From RQOF01 sp964394475 (lineage in GTDB: Bacteria > Calditrichota > Calditrichia > RBG-13-44-9): 12,579 nt of DNA. The DNA lies in contig CAYMXZ010000095.1 in the NCBI GenBank assembly GCA_964394475.1, forward strand, positions 1-12,579, written 5' to 3'. The notes beneath the pieces were generated by a model, which worked only from the letters and a program-made list of their open reading frames with translations, was not told where the DNA came from and searched no databases. The position numbers and the translations under genes are program-made. This document shows, one piece after another, positions 5,673-12,579 of this stretch; the first letter of the stretch is position 1; each line of letters starts with the position of its first letter.

Positions 5673-7286
5673 CTAATTCTTACTCATCATAGTGATGCGA
5701 CTCGCCTCGCCGAATGATTGCAAGGCTTTCAAAAACTGATTATCAGAGTGAAGCAAGACATAATAAAAAGCATCTCTGTCCCACAGGGCACGAGCTAATT
5801 CACTTTTCAGGCGATCTGAAATATATTGCTGATCACGACTGAAATCCTGTTCATCAATTTCAATTTCATTCTTTTTACAAAAATTTTTAAACTCTGCTAA
5901 CATTTTTTCACTGACCTGGAATTCTTTCAGAAATTTTTTTCTGGTGGTCTTTAATTCTGGATGTTCACCGGCATAATGATTGCTGAATTCAAAGAATACT
6001 CTTTTATTGAGCATTTTATTGGTTAGTTTAGGAGACTTGCTATAGCTTTCATAAGGGACAATTATATCCGGCCGGATTCCTCCACCGCCATAAACTACCC
6101 GGCCGGCTCTGGTATAAAACTGCGGACGGTTTTTCAGGGTATCTTCATTGGCTAAAATGGTATCCGCCACCATAACTTCCGAATAGTATTCATCCGGTCG
6201 TTTGCCTTTGTAATGTCTCTGGATAAGCCGCCCGCTGGGAGTATAGTATCGTGCGGTCGTTACCCGCACCGCCGAACCATCACTTAACGGGAATTCTTTC
6301 TGTACCAATCCTTTCCCAAAACTATTGGTACCCAGGATCAGACCCCGATCATAATCTTGAATAGCCCCCGCAACAATTTCTGAAGCCGAGGCGGATCCCC
6401 GGTCGATCATCACCACCAGCGGAAAATCATAAGCCTTCCCGGATTCATTCCATTGATCGGAAAAAAACTTTTCCTCAACACGCTCATTTTTCCCCCGTGT
6501 CTCAACAATCAATTGGTGCCCTTCAATAAATTTCCCGGCTAATTTCACTGCTTCATGCAAATAACCACCCGGATTACCCCGCAAATCAAGAATTAATCGC
6601 TTCAGCCCCTCTTTTTTTAACTCCACAATGGCCTGCTCAACTTCCTGACTGGTAGTATTGGCGAAACGATTTACCCAGATATACCCGGTACTATCATCAG
6701 CCATGAATTTTGTAGTGACGGTAAAGATGGGAATAACATCACGAATGATGGTTAAATCAAATGGTTCTTCCACATTCTCGCGCAGGATAGTCACTACCAC
6801 TTTTGTTCCTTTTGGACCTTTGAGTTTTTTAGGAACTTCTTCTCGACTGATACCTATAGCGGATTGGCCATCGATTTTTATTATTCGATCTCCTGATCGC
6901 AAACCCAACAGGTCTGCCGGTGAACCAGCAATGGGTGAAATCACCGTGATGTACCCATTAATCACATCAAATTCAATCCCAATCCCTTCATATTTTCCGC
7001 TAAGATCTTCTTTGTTTTTTTCAACTTTTTGCGGTTCGATATACACACTATGAGGGTCCAATTCGGACAGCATCCCGGTAATGGCACCTTCCACAGCCTT
7101 ATTCCACTCCACATCCTCAACATAATAATACTTCACCAGTTGCATCACCCGCAATATTTTATCAATCTGTTGTTTGGAAAGTTCTTCGTAATCTGCAAAT
7201 AAATTCTGATTCAGAATGAATCCGATTACTCCAAAAATAACGGTTAACAAAAAAACATAGAGGGGTGTCTTATGACGATATAACAT
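5673..7286 (-). CDS. ctpA: S41 family C-terminal processing peptidase with PDZ domain
   Basis: 537 residues. A signal anchor (about 9-29) is followed by a helical N-terminal region, a PDZ domain (about 93-168, ISPIAGSPADLLGLRSGDRIIKI at 116-138) and the S41 protease core (about 175-410). LDLRGNPGG (233-241) is typical. Ser300 in GSASASE and Lys325 in SFGKG form the serine-lysine dyad, 25 residues apart as in E. coli Prc (452/477). A helical tail of about 120 residues follows. Such enzymes trim the C-termini of periplasmic or membrane proteins and are activated through the PDZ domain. AAGGAG lies 9 bases before the ATG at 7286. The upstream gap of 148 bases holds no promoter I would defend. 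It is closely followed by, but probably separately promoted from, the exb operon. Confidence 0.95.
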   Translation of the reverse strand: MLYRHKTPLYVFLLTVIFGVIGFILNQNLFADYEELSKQQIDKILRVMQLVKYYYVEDVEWNKAVEGAITGMLSELDPHSVYIEPQKVEKNKEDLSGKYEGIGIEFDVINGYITVISPIAGSPADLLGLRSGDRIIKIDGQSAIGISREEVPKKLKGPKGTKVVVTILRENVEEPFDLTIIRDVIPIFTVTTKFMADDSTGYIWVNRFANTTSQEVEQAIVELKKEGLKRLILDLRGNPGGYLHEAVKLAGKFIEGHQLIVETRGKNERVEEKFFSDQWNESGKAYDFPLVVMIDRGSASASEIVAGAIQDYDRGLILGTNSFGKGLVQKEFPLSDGSAVRVTTARYYTPSGRLIQRHYKGKRPDEYYSEVMVADTILANEDTLKNRPQFYTRAGRVVYGGGGIRPDIIVPYESYSKSPKLTNKMLNKRVFFEFSNHYAGEHPELKTTRKKFLKEFQVSEKMLAEFKNFCKKNEIEIDEQDFSRDQQYISDRLKSELARALWDRDAFYYVLLHSDNQFLKALQSFGEASRITMMSKN

Positions 7287-7434
7287 TATAAAATTCTCCT
7301 TAACAGTTATAAAAGATAGTCAATATGTGAAAAATAATTATCCCCAATTTAATTCATCACTATTTTAATAAAAAATTTTTATTCACTGCCACCGCCAGCA
7401 TTTGAACGTCAGGTAAACCAAAAAGATCGACTGA

Positions 7435-7980
7435 TCAGGGTAACAGCACGGCTGCAGCTAATACCGTGGTCCACAATCCGTTTTTATCTCCTATCGCCGA
7501 CTGAGTGATATTACGGGTACGGACGATTTTGCCACTAATTTTCCAGATTTCTTTGCGGGCATCCCAACTGCTATCTGGATCAAAATCTACACCTAATACT
7601 GTCGCCAGCATAGTAGCAGCCAGATCTTCCGCATAATCTCCGGCTTTATTTTCCGTTTCTCCGAAACTGTGATGTTCAGAAAGGTATCCATAGGCATCTT
7701 TGTCGGCAGGAATGGCGACACCCACCGTAGCGGCGATTAAACGGTTCGGTTCATTGGTGCTATTTTTACTCATGACCACAAATGTAATTTCTCCCGGTAG
7801 AATTTGTTTTAATCCAACTTCTCGCGAAATCATCTTACAGCCGGGAGGAAATATCGAAGATACACTAACTAAATTAAACGAAGCTATTCGAGCATTCCGC
7901 AAGGCCATTTCAAAACTGGTAAGTTTTTCTTTATGCTTACCCACTCCCTTTGTAAAGAACATTTTCGTCGGAACGTACAT
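7435..7980 (-). CDS. pdaD: Pyruvoyl-dependent arginine decarboxylase
   Basis: 181 residues, close to the usual size of this small family. The proenzyme cuts itself between two serines in NLVSVSSI (36-43). Ser41 would become the C-terminus of the beta chain and Ser42 the pyruvoyl group at the head of the alpha chain, matching Ser52/Ser53 of the Methanocaldococcus jannaschii enzyme. The PPG directly after, and the GYLSEHHSFGET segment (98-109) with acidic residues 102 and 108 as candidates for the active site, also fit the family. It converts arginine to agmatine and CO2, either for polyamine synthesis or for acid resistance as with Chlamydia AaxB. The ribosome binding site AAAGGA is well placed, and the gene follows the metallopeptidase by 23 bases. 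No agmatinase or agmatine deiminase is in the window, so the downstream pathway is unknown. Confidence 0.92.
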   Translation of the reverse strand: MYVPTKMFFTKGVGKHKEKLTSFEMALRNARIASFNLVSVSSIFPPGCKMISREVGLKQILPGEITFVVMSKNSTNEPNRLIAATVGVAIPADKDAYGYLSEHHSFGETENKAGDYAEDLAATMLATVLGVDFDPDSSWDARKEIWKISGKIVRTRNITQSAIGDKNGLWTTVLAAAVLLP

Positions 7981-8003
7981 TTTACCATCCTTTCTGTTAT
8001 CCC

Positions 8004-8948
8004 TTAATTTTTATCTGATAAATGGTACAAGTCTTGAGGTTCTTCTTCCATCATTTCTTCTTTATCCCATTCTAATAGGATTTTACGATTACGATACCGT
8101 ATAGCGTACATGGCGCCTATTAATATCAGCACCAATGTTATCCAGATAATATTCTCCCAATTAAAAATAATAAACCATTGATATTTTTCTTTCAGATCCC
8201 TATACCATTTAATCTCAAAATCGATTCCATCCATTCCGCTCACTTCGGTGAGTGCTTTCTTGAATCCAAACGCACGAATTATATCAAAAAAATTAGTCCA
8301 ATTCAATCCCTTTATTTGAATGTACTTTTCTAAAAACCGCACCGCGGTATAACTTTCAATATAAGCCAGTTGGGCGTAATGGTGAGAAAATGAGTACAGA
8401 CTATCAATCGCTTCCAGTTCAATCCACTGTCCAGAAAAAATGGCATTCGCTAAAATCACTCCTTCTGAAATGTTTATTTCCTTTCCACTGAGGTACTCAG
8501 CGAATCCTTCATTAAACCAGGTAGGGATGGGGATATCACCCAGCAGTTGATGCAAATAGAGATGGGTTAGTTCATGGGTCATTACCCGGGATAAATCATC
8601 CGATGGATTCATTCCAGCCGTCCTGCGCAGAACAATTTTCTTTTGCTGTGGGAGATAGACACCCTGCACCCAATCGGGTAATTGAGTCGGAATTATATTT
8701 TGGAAATCCGTTTGCCGTGCCGGCCAGTAAATGACTATCCGTTGCTGTAATTTCAAATGAAAGAATTCCTGCAGAGAAGGATGAACTTTTTGTAAAGTCT
8801 TCCAGAGAAATTTAGCGGAGCGTTCATCATTTGAATCGTACCTGATTATAAAATTATCATACCGAATCTCTACCATTTCGGTTTTAAGACTGTATGGTAA
8901 AAGGAGGGCAAATACCATCCACATTACTATCTGAACTCGGTAACTCAT
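8004..8948 (-). CDS. Membrane-anchored gluzincin-type zinc metallopeptidase (peptidase MA-like)
   Basis: 314 residues. A hydrophobic N-terminus (about 7-20) is probably a signal peptide or anchor. THELTHLYLHQL (124-135) contains HExxH with zinc ligands His125 and His129 and catalytic Glu126. WFNEGFAEYLSG (144-155) supplies Glu147 as the likely third ligand, placing it with the peptidase MA (M1/gluzincin-like) group. A helical region follows, then a membrane segment (about 265-283) and a short tail with a basic patch (RYRNRK) and an acidic stretch (EEMMEEEP). The catalytic domain would therefore sit outside the cytoplasm with the tail inside. I do not know the substrate. There is no clear ribosome binding site; the leader is A-rich. 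It lies between the MFS transporter (54 bases away) and the arginine decarboxylase (23 bases), and is probably cotranscribed with both. Confidence 0.85.
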   Translation of the reverse strand: MSYRVQIVMWMVFALLLPYSLKTEMVEIRYDNFIIRYDSNDERSAKFLWKTLQKVHPSLQEFFHLKLQQRIVIYWPARQTDFQNIIPTQLPDWVQGVYLPQQKKIVLRRTAGMNPSDDLSRVMTHELTHLYLHQLLGDIPIPTWFNEGFAEYLSGKEINISEGVILANAIFSGQWIELEAIDSLYSFSHHYAQLAYIESYTAVRFLEKYIQIKGLNWTNFFDIIRAFGFKKALTEVSGMDGIDFEIKWYRDLKEKYQWFIIFNWENIIWITLVLILIGAMYAIRYRNRKILLEWDKEEMMEEEPQDLYHLSDKN

Positions 8949-8978
8949 TTTTGTTTTTTATGAAGGATTTTTGCAACT

Positions 8979-9003
8979 GCGGGAATTTGAGTTTTTCTCC
9001 CGC
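8979..9003 (-). other. Weak hairpin at the end of the MFS gene
   Basis: A 6-bp GC-rich stem (8979-8984 with 8998-9003) closes a 13-base loop and overlaps the first base of the MFS stop codon. No T-run follows on the minus strand, so it is not a convincing terminator. It could slow RNA decay between cistrons, or be chance. Confidence 0.3.
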
Positions 9004-10304
9004 TAATAGTCCTGGTCATTAGTTTTAGGAAAAGTTAAAGATTGTTCAACCAATTGTTCTCCTTTTTTAATATCGACTTTCCAGAGAACAATACCTCCCG
9101 AGATAAATAATAATAGAATAGAAAGAATTCCCAGACGGGCATTTCCACTCAAGACGGTTACCAATCCCATTAAAAAGGGACCGAGGACTGCCGCAAACTT
9201 TCCCAGCATATTGTAAAATCCAAAAAATTCTGCTGATTTATCGAGCGGGATGATTCGACTGTATAAACTGCGGCTGAGGGCTTGAATCCCTCCCTGAAAA
9301 ATACCCACCAGAACCGCCAGGAAAAAAAAGTGCCATTCCATTTTCATAAAATACCCAAAAAATGTAATGAAGATATAACCGATAATCCCGGTCAGCACTG
9401 CATTTTTAGTTCCCAATTTAGAGGCCACCCAGCTATAGACTAACGCAGCGGGGAAAGCTACAAATTGCACCAGCAGCAAAGCGCTTATTAGAGTGGTATC
9501 CGAGAAATGTAATGATTTACCATAATCAACAGCCATCCTTACAATAGTATCCACCCCATCAATATATAACCAGTAAGCGAATAAAAACAGCATCACAATT
9601 CGGTAATGTCCTAAATCTCTCAGAGTATGTTTGAGTTGGTTCCAGCCCCGCTGAATCATCACATAAAAACCGGCTGTATGGCTGGTTTTTGGTTCTTTTA
9701 CATAAATCCATAGCGGAATGGAAAAAATTGCCCACCAGAGAGCGACCGATAAAAAAGAAAATTTAATACTTGAAGCGGCATCGGAGAATCCAAAGGTCTG
9801 AAACTTAAGGTACATGATTACATTGAGCAGAAACAGAAGTCCGCCGCCGATATAGCCCAGAGCATATCCCAGGGAAGAAACAAAATCCGCATCTTTCTTA
9901 GAGGCCACATGCGGTAAAAGCGCATCATAAAAAATGTTGGCACCGGACCAACCGATGTTGGCCAGCAGAAAAAATAAAATTGCCATTTGCCACAATCCCT
10001 GTTCCAATAAGCGCAATCCTCCGGTCATAACAATTCCTAAAAAAGTAAAGGTTAATAAAAACTTTTTTTTCGTTCCACCTTGATCGGCCATGGCGCCCAG
10101 AAAAGGAGCGACCGCGGCAATGATGATGGAAGCCAGTGAGTTAGCCAATCCCAAATAGAAAGTGCTCCGGGCAGGTTGAGCAGGATTGGCCCAGTATGAT
10201 TTAAAAAAAAGTGGAAAGAAACCGGCCATCACTGTGGTCGCAAAGGCCGAATTTGCCCAATCGTACAGAGCCCAGCTGACTTTGGTCCAGGGTGCATTTT
10301 TCAT
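9003..10304 (-). CDS. UMF1 family MFS transporter (Atg22-like)
   Basis: 433 residues, strongly hydrophobic throughout, fitting about 12 membrane segments. The start, WALYDWANSAFATTVMAGFFP (11-31), is the signature of the UMF1 group, the bacterial relatives of yeast vacuolar effluxer Atg22. The first cytoplasmic loop has GAMADQGGTKKKFL (about 70-83), a version of the major-facilitator A-motif. A second conserved loop near the middle contains IQGGIQALSRSLYSRIIP (about 338-355). The substrate is not known; Atg22 is linked to amino-acid efflux, and the arginine decarboxylase two genes downstream makes an amino acid or amine a reasonable guess only. ATG at 10304 lacks a visible ribosome binding site. 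A promoter candidate lies 66 bases upstream, just below the terminator of the preceding operon. Confidence 0.9.
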   Translation of the reverse strand: MKNAPWTKVSWALYDWANSAFATTVMAGFFPLFFKSYWANPAQPARSTFYLGLANSLASIIIAAVAPFLGAMADQGGTKKKFLLTFTFLGIVMTGGLRLLEQGLWQMAILFFLLANIGWSGANIFYDALLPHVASKKDADFVSSLGYALGYIGGGLLFLLNVIMYLKFQTFGFSDAASSIKFSFLSVALWWAIFSIPLWIYVKEPKTSHTAGFYVMIQRGWNQLKHTLRDLGHYRIVMLFLFAYWLYIDGVDTIVRMAVDYGKSLHFSDTTLISALLLVQFVAFPAALVYSWVASKLGTKNAVLTGIIGYIFITFFGYFMKMEWHFFFLAVLVGIFQGGIQALSRSLYSRIIPLDKSAEFFGFYNMLGKFAAVLGPFLMGLVTVLSGNARLGILSILLLFISGGIVLWKVDIKKGEQLVEQSLTFPKTNDQDY

Positions 10305-10376
10305 GACGACTAATTTACAAGATATTTTTCAGATTACAAAAAGCAATTCAGGTATGAGAAAGGCATAACAGAATTC

Positions 10377-10406
10377 ATTTTAAAAATCATTGTGCTTATC
10401 AGTCAG
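10377..10406 (-). promoter_or_regulatory. Candidate promoter for the MFS / metallopeptidase / arginine decarboxylase unit
   Basis: On the minus strand CTGACT (10406-10401) and TAAAAT (10382-10377) are 18 bases apart, with four and five consensus matches. It lies just past the T-run of the terminator at 10411-10440, where a new unit would be expected to begin. The predicted start is near 10370, giving a leader of about 65 bases without a recognisable riboswitch. A weaker TAAATT closer to the ATG is an alternative. Confidence 0.5.
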
Positions 10407-10410
10407 GATA

Positions 10411-10440
10411 TAAAAAACCCTCAGAGTAGATCTGAGGGTG
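10411..10440 (-). terminator. Intrinsic terminator after the nifJ / DHOD-like operon
   Basis: A perfect 9-bp stem (10417-10425 with 10431-10439) has a 5-base loop and a six-T run on the minus strand, beginning 27 bases past the DHOD-like stop at 10467. No T-run exists on the other side, so it serves the minus strand. Confidence 0.93.
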
Positions 10441-10466
10441 AAAAACCGCCACATAGAATTACGCTT

Positions 10467-11459
10467 TTATTTGAAGCTTTGCAGCGTCTTAATATAATTT
10501 GCTCTTTCATAGGCCGCCGGTTCTGCAATCGATTTATAACTCATACTCCCTTTCATCTGCTTTACGGATTCATATTCATTTTCTTCCATCCATTTCTTCA
10601 TACCGTTTAATATTTCGCTAATTTTTGTCAATCCGTGTTTCAGTAAGACAGAGGTGAGCATGGTGACATCGGCACCGACCATCACCATTTTAATTACATC
10701 TTCGGCGGAATGAATTCCGGTAGTGGCGGCCAAACTGGCTTTGATTTGCCCATAAAGGACAGCAATCCAGCGTAAGGGTAGGCGCATCTCATGGGAAGTG
10801 CTCAGTTGTAAATTGGGGACCACTTCCAGCGTTTTCAGATCAATGTCGGGCTGGTAAAAGCGATTGAACAATACTAAACCATCGGCTCCTGCTTTATCCA
10901 ATTTTCTGGCCATATTAGCGAAAGCGGAGAAATACGGTGACAGCTTAATCGCCACTGGAATTTTTACGGCTTTCTTGACTGTTTTTACATTTTCAATGTA
11001 GAGCTCTTCTACCTTAGCGGAGGTCATTTCCATATCCGTGGCGATATAATAAATATTTAACTCCAGGGCATCGGCACCAGCCTGTTCTATTTTTTTGGCA
11101 TAATTCATCCAGCCACCCGCTGAGACACCATTCAGACTGCCAATAACGGGAATTTTAACACTCTTTTTCAGACGGGCGATAAGCTCGAGGTATTCTTCGG
11201 CGTGAAGATTCTTGAATTCGGCCGGTTCCGGAAAATAACTCAGCGCTTCAGCTGAACTGGCCTCGCTGCTGGTCAGAAAGTGGTCAATTTCATTTATTTC
11301 ATGATTGATCTGTTCCTCAAATAATGAATACATGACTACCGCGGCCGCACCCAGATCTTCAGCTTTTTTTACTTTATCCACTTCAGCGGAAATGGGAGAT
11401 GCCGACAGCACTAATGGATTTCGCAGTTCTAATCCCAGGTAGGTGGTTGATAAGTCCAT
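10467..11459 (-). CDS. Dihydroorotate dehydrogenase-like FMN protein next to PFOR
   Basis: 330 residues with a TIM-barrel fold of the dihydroorotate dehydrogenase (DHOD) type. It starts DLSTTYLGLELRNPLVLSASPIS (2-24), as DHOD and PreA proteins do. IPVIGSLNG (103-111), AIKLSP (170-175) and TTGIHSAEDVIK (246-257) match FMN-contact segments. True DHODs have a Ser or Cys base in an NxSCPN-like loop; here that place reads LELNIYYIATD (132-142), with neither residue. The protein contains no cysteine at all, so it has no iron-sulfur cluster like PreA. It is therefore unlikely to make orotate and probably has another redox role. It follows nifJ by 85 bases, a pairing I recall from other anaerobes, with a strong AAGGAGAG ribosome binding site and its own downstream terminator. 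An electron-transfer or PFOR-associated function is inference. Confidence 0.87.
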   Translation of the reverse strand: MDLSTTYLGLELRNPLVLSASPISAEVDKVKKAEDLGAAAVVMYSLFEEQINHEINEIDHFLTSSEASSAEALSYFPEPAEFKNLHAEEYLELIARLKKSVKIPVIGSLNGVSAGGWMNYAKKIEQAGADALELNIYYIATDMEMTSAKVEELYIENVKTVKKAVKIPVAIKLSPYFSAFANMARKLDKAGADGLVLFNRFYQPDIDLKTLEVVPNLQLSTSHEMRLPLRWIAVLYGQIKASLAATTGIHSAEDVIKMVMVGADVTMLTSVLLKHGLTKISEILNGMKKWMEENEYESVKQMKGSMSYKSIAEPAAYERANYIKTLQSFK

Positions 11460-11506
11460 AATACTCTCCTTGCTTTATTCTCTTAATAAAAATAAATATC
11501 TGAATT

Positions 11507-11540
11507 GGAAGGACAGGGAAAAATGTTCCCTATCCTTACC
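11507..11540 (-). other. Long intercistronic hairpin between nifJ and the DHOD-like gene
   Basis: Arms 11509-11520 and 11526-11537 pair over 12 bp around a 5-base loop. The single mismatch in DNA becomes a G-U pair in the minus-strand RNA. Two more G-C pairs lie outside a one-base bulge. It starts 8 bases past the nifJ stop. No T-run follows immediately (an AT-rich stretch comes later), so it looks like an RNA-stabilising, processing or partial attenuation hairpin rather than a full terminator. Confidence 0.7.
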
Positions 11541-11544
11541 TGAA

Positions 11545-12579
11545 TTATTTTGCTGCTACATTTCTCTCATATACTTTTGCCATCTCCTCATAGAGGTGCC
11601 AGCGTTCTTTCACCTCTTTTTGGGCTAAGGCTAAGAGTTGTTTGGCCCGTTCTGGCATACTCTTGGTGAGCATCTTGAAGCGCGTCTCATTATAAATATA
11701 ATCCTCTAAAGGAATACTGGGTGGTTTAGAATCGATCCGGAATGGATTTTCACCATTTTTGGCGGCAGCTGGATTAAAGCGGATCAACGGCCAATATCCC
11801 GAATCCACGGCCAGCTTCTGTTGATTTAACCCATATTTCATATTGATCCCATGAGCGATACAATGACAATAGGCAATGATCAATGAAGGTCCATCATATT
11901 GTTCAGCCTCGATGAAGGCTTTAACTGTTTGCACATCGCTGGCACCCATCGCCACACGGGCAACATACACATAACCATAGCTAATGGCCTGTAAAGCCAT
12001 ATCTTTCTTGGGCATCGATTTCCCTGCCGCTGAAAATTTTGCGACGCCACCCAGAGGAGTTGCCTTGGACATTTGACCGCCAGTATTGGAATAGACTTCT
12101 GTATCCAGTACCAGAATATTAACATTTTTACCAGAGGCAATGACGTGATCCAGACCTCCATAACCGATGTCATAAGCCCACCCATCGCCACCGATTATCC
12201 ACACGCTCTTCTTCACCAGAAAATCAGCCACACCCAATAGGCGTTTGGCATCCGGAGATTTTATTGTTGCCAGTTTCTCTTTTAAAATCTTCACTCGTTC
12301 CCGCTGAGCTTGAATACCCGACTCATTCGATTGGTCAGCGGTAAGAATGCCCTGAATAAGCTGATCACCCAGCGAACCGTTTAATCTTTGCAGCAATTCT
12401 TTGGCAAATTCGGTTTGTTTATCGATGGTTAAGCGGAAACCAAGACCGAACTCCGCATTATCTTCAAAGAGGGAATTCGACCAGGCCGGTCCGCGATTAT
12501 CTTTATTCAAGGTATATGGGGTAGTAGGCAGATTACCACCATAAATAGACGAACACCCGGTGGCATTGGCAATAATCAT
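11545..12579 (-). CDS. nifJ: Pyruvate:ferredoxin (flavodoxin) oxidoreductase, C-terminal part, cut by window edge
   Basis: The last 344 residues of a homodimeric PFOR, which is about 1,190 residues in full and converts pyruvate, CoA and oxidised ferredoxin to acetyl-CoA and CO2. ATGCSSIYGGNLPTTPY (6-22 of the visible part) and YCHCIAHGI (237-245) carry Cys9 and Cys240, cluster ligands equivalent to the last two cysteines of the proximal 4Fe-4S cluster in the Desulfovibrio africanus enzyme. GGDGWAYDIGYGG (130-142) and DTEVYSNTGG (159-168) form the thiamine diphosphate/magnesium site. Asp132, Thr160 and Val162 have the same spacing as Asp963, Thr991 and Val993 there. The ATG at the window edge is internal to the protein, not its start. 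The frame is intact to TAA at 11545. It is cotranscribed with the DHOD-like gene. Confidence 0.96.
   Translation of the reverse strand: MIIANATGCSSIYGGNLPTTPYTLNKDNRGPAWSNSLFEDNAEFGLGFRLTIDKQTEFAKELLQRLNGSLGDQLIQGILTADQSNESGIQAQRERVKILKEKLATIKSPDAKRLLGVADFLVKKSVWIIGGDGWAYDIGYGGLDHVIASGKNVNILVLDTEVYSNTGGQMSKATPLGGVAKFSAAGKSMPKKDMALQAISYGYVYVARVAMGASDVQTVKAFIEAEQYDGPSLIIAYCHCIAHGINMKYGLNQQKLAVDSGYWPLIRFNPAAAKNGENPFRIDSKPPSIPLEDYIYNETRFKMLTKSMPERAKQLLALAQKEVKERWHLYEEMAKVYERNVAAK

Noticed and set aside
7367..7383. AT-only dyad in the gap before the S41 peptidase
   Set aside because: A run of A followed by T pairs weakly, has no GC clamp and does not follow a gene end closely enough to be a terminator.
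7287..7434. Promoter for the S41 peptidase in the 148-base gap
   Set aside because: A TATAAC and a TTGACT are present but only 6 bases apart. No pair with 16-18 base spacing reached an acceptable match, so I list none.
10467..11459. Calling this gene pyrD
   Set aside because: The catalytic Ser/Cys loop of dihydroorotate dehydrogenases is replaced by NIYYIATD, and the neighbour is PFOR rather than pyrimidine genes.
11880..12191. Open frame of about 100 codons inside nifJ in another frame of the same strand
   Set aside because: It lies wholly within the conserved PFOR coding region and resembles no protein family.
11545..12579. Reading the ATG at the right edge as a genuine start of a 344-residue protein
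   Set aside because: The first residues are an internal PFOR segment (cluster cysteine followed by SSIYGGNLPTTPY), so the gene continues beyond the window.
1..12579. CRISPR arrays, insertion sequences, tRNA or rRNA genes, phage or defence modules
   Set aside because: I saw no spaced repeats, transposase motifs, terminal repeats, cloverleaf-like segments or defence domains. All the long plus-strand open frames are shadows of minus-strand genes.

Overview
The window carries ten complete protein-coding genes and two genes cut by its edges. All twelve lie on the minus strand, so transcription runs from high to low coordinates. I see no RNA gene, mobile element, CRISPR array or origin, and no gene-free stretch reaches 300 bases. 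The gene set suggests an anaerobic Gram-negative bacterium of the Fibrobacteres-Chlorobi-Bacteroidetes (FCB) side of the tree, possibly Calditrichota- or KSB1-like. The grounds are a single-chain pyruvate:ferredoxin oxidoreductase (anaerobic metabolism), an ExbB/ExbD/ExbD/TonB system (outer membrane), and the alternative GlmU-like protein typical of FCB lineages. This placement is inference from gene families, not a measured phylogeny.

In transcription order: (1) The 3' end of nifJ (12579-11545) is followed by a dihydroorotate-dehydrogenase-like flavoprotein (11459-10467). A long hairpin lies between them and a strong intrinsic terminator follows at 10411-10440. (2) A likely promoter at 10377-10406 opens a unit of a UMF1-type MFS transporter, a membrane-anchored HExxH metallopeptidase and a pyruvoyl-dependent arginine decarboxylase (10304-7435). 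(3) A PDZ-containing S41 C-terminal processing peptidase (7286-5673) has a strong ribosome binding site but no convincing promoter. (4) A good sigma70-type promoter at 5621-5649, overlaid by two dyads, drives exbB-exbD-exbD-tonB (5567-3405), which ends at a textbook terminator at 3346-3380. (5) Beyond that terminator lies a tight unit: a second, diverged tonB, a GlmU-like nucleotidyl/acetyltransferase, a ROK sugar kinase and the start of an S66 LD-carboxypeptidase (3320-1). Junctions within this unit are 7 bp, an 8-bp overlap and 3 bp.

Most of the window is core envelope and energy metabolism rather than accessory DNA. The points most worth following are the coupled amino-sugar and LD-carboxypeptidase genes headed by a second TonB, that TonB's two periplasmic cysteines, the PFOR partner that resembles dihydroorotate dehydrogenase but lacks its catalytic residue, and the unexplained transporter/metallopeptidase/arginine-decarboxylase grouping. 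I found no clear new defence or mobile system.
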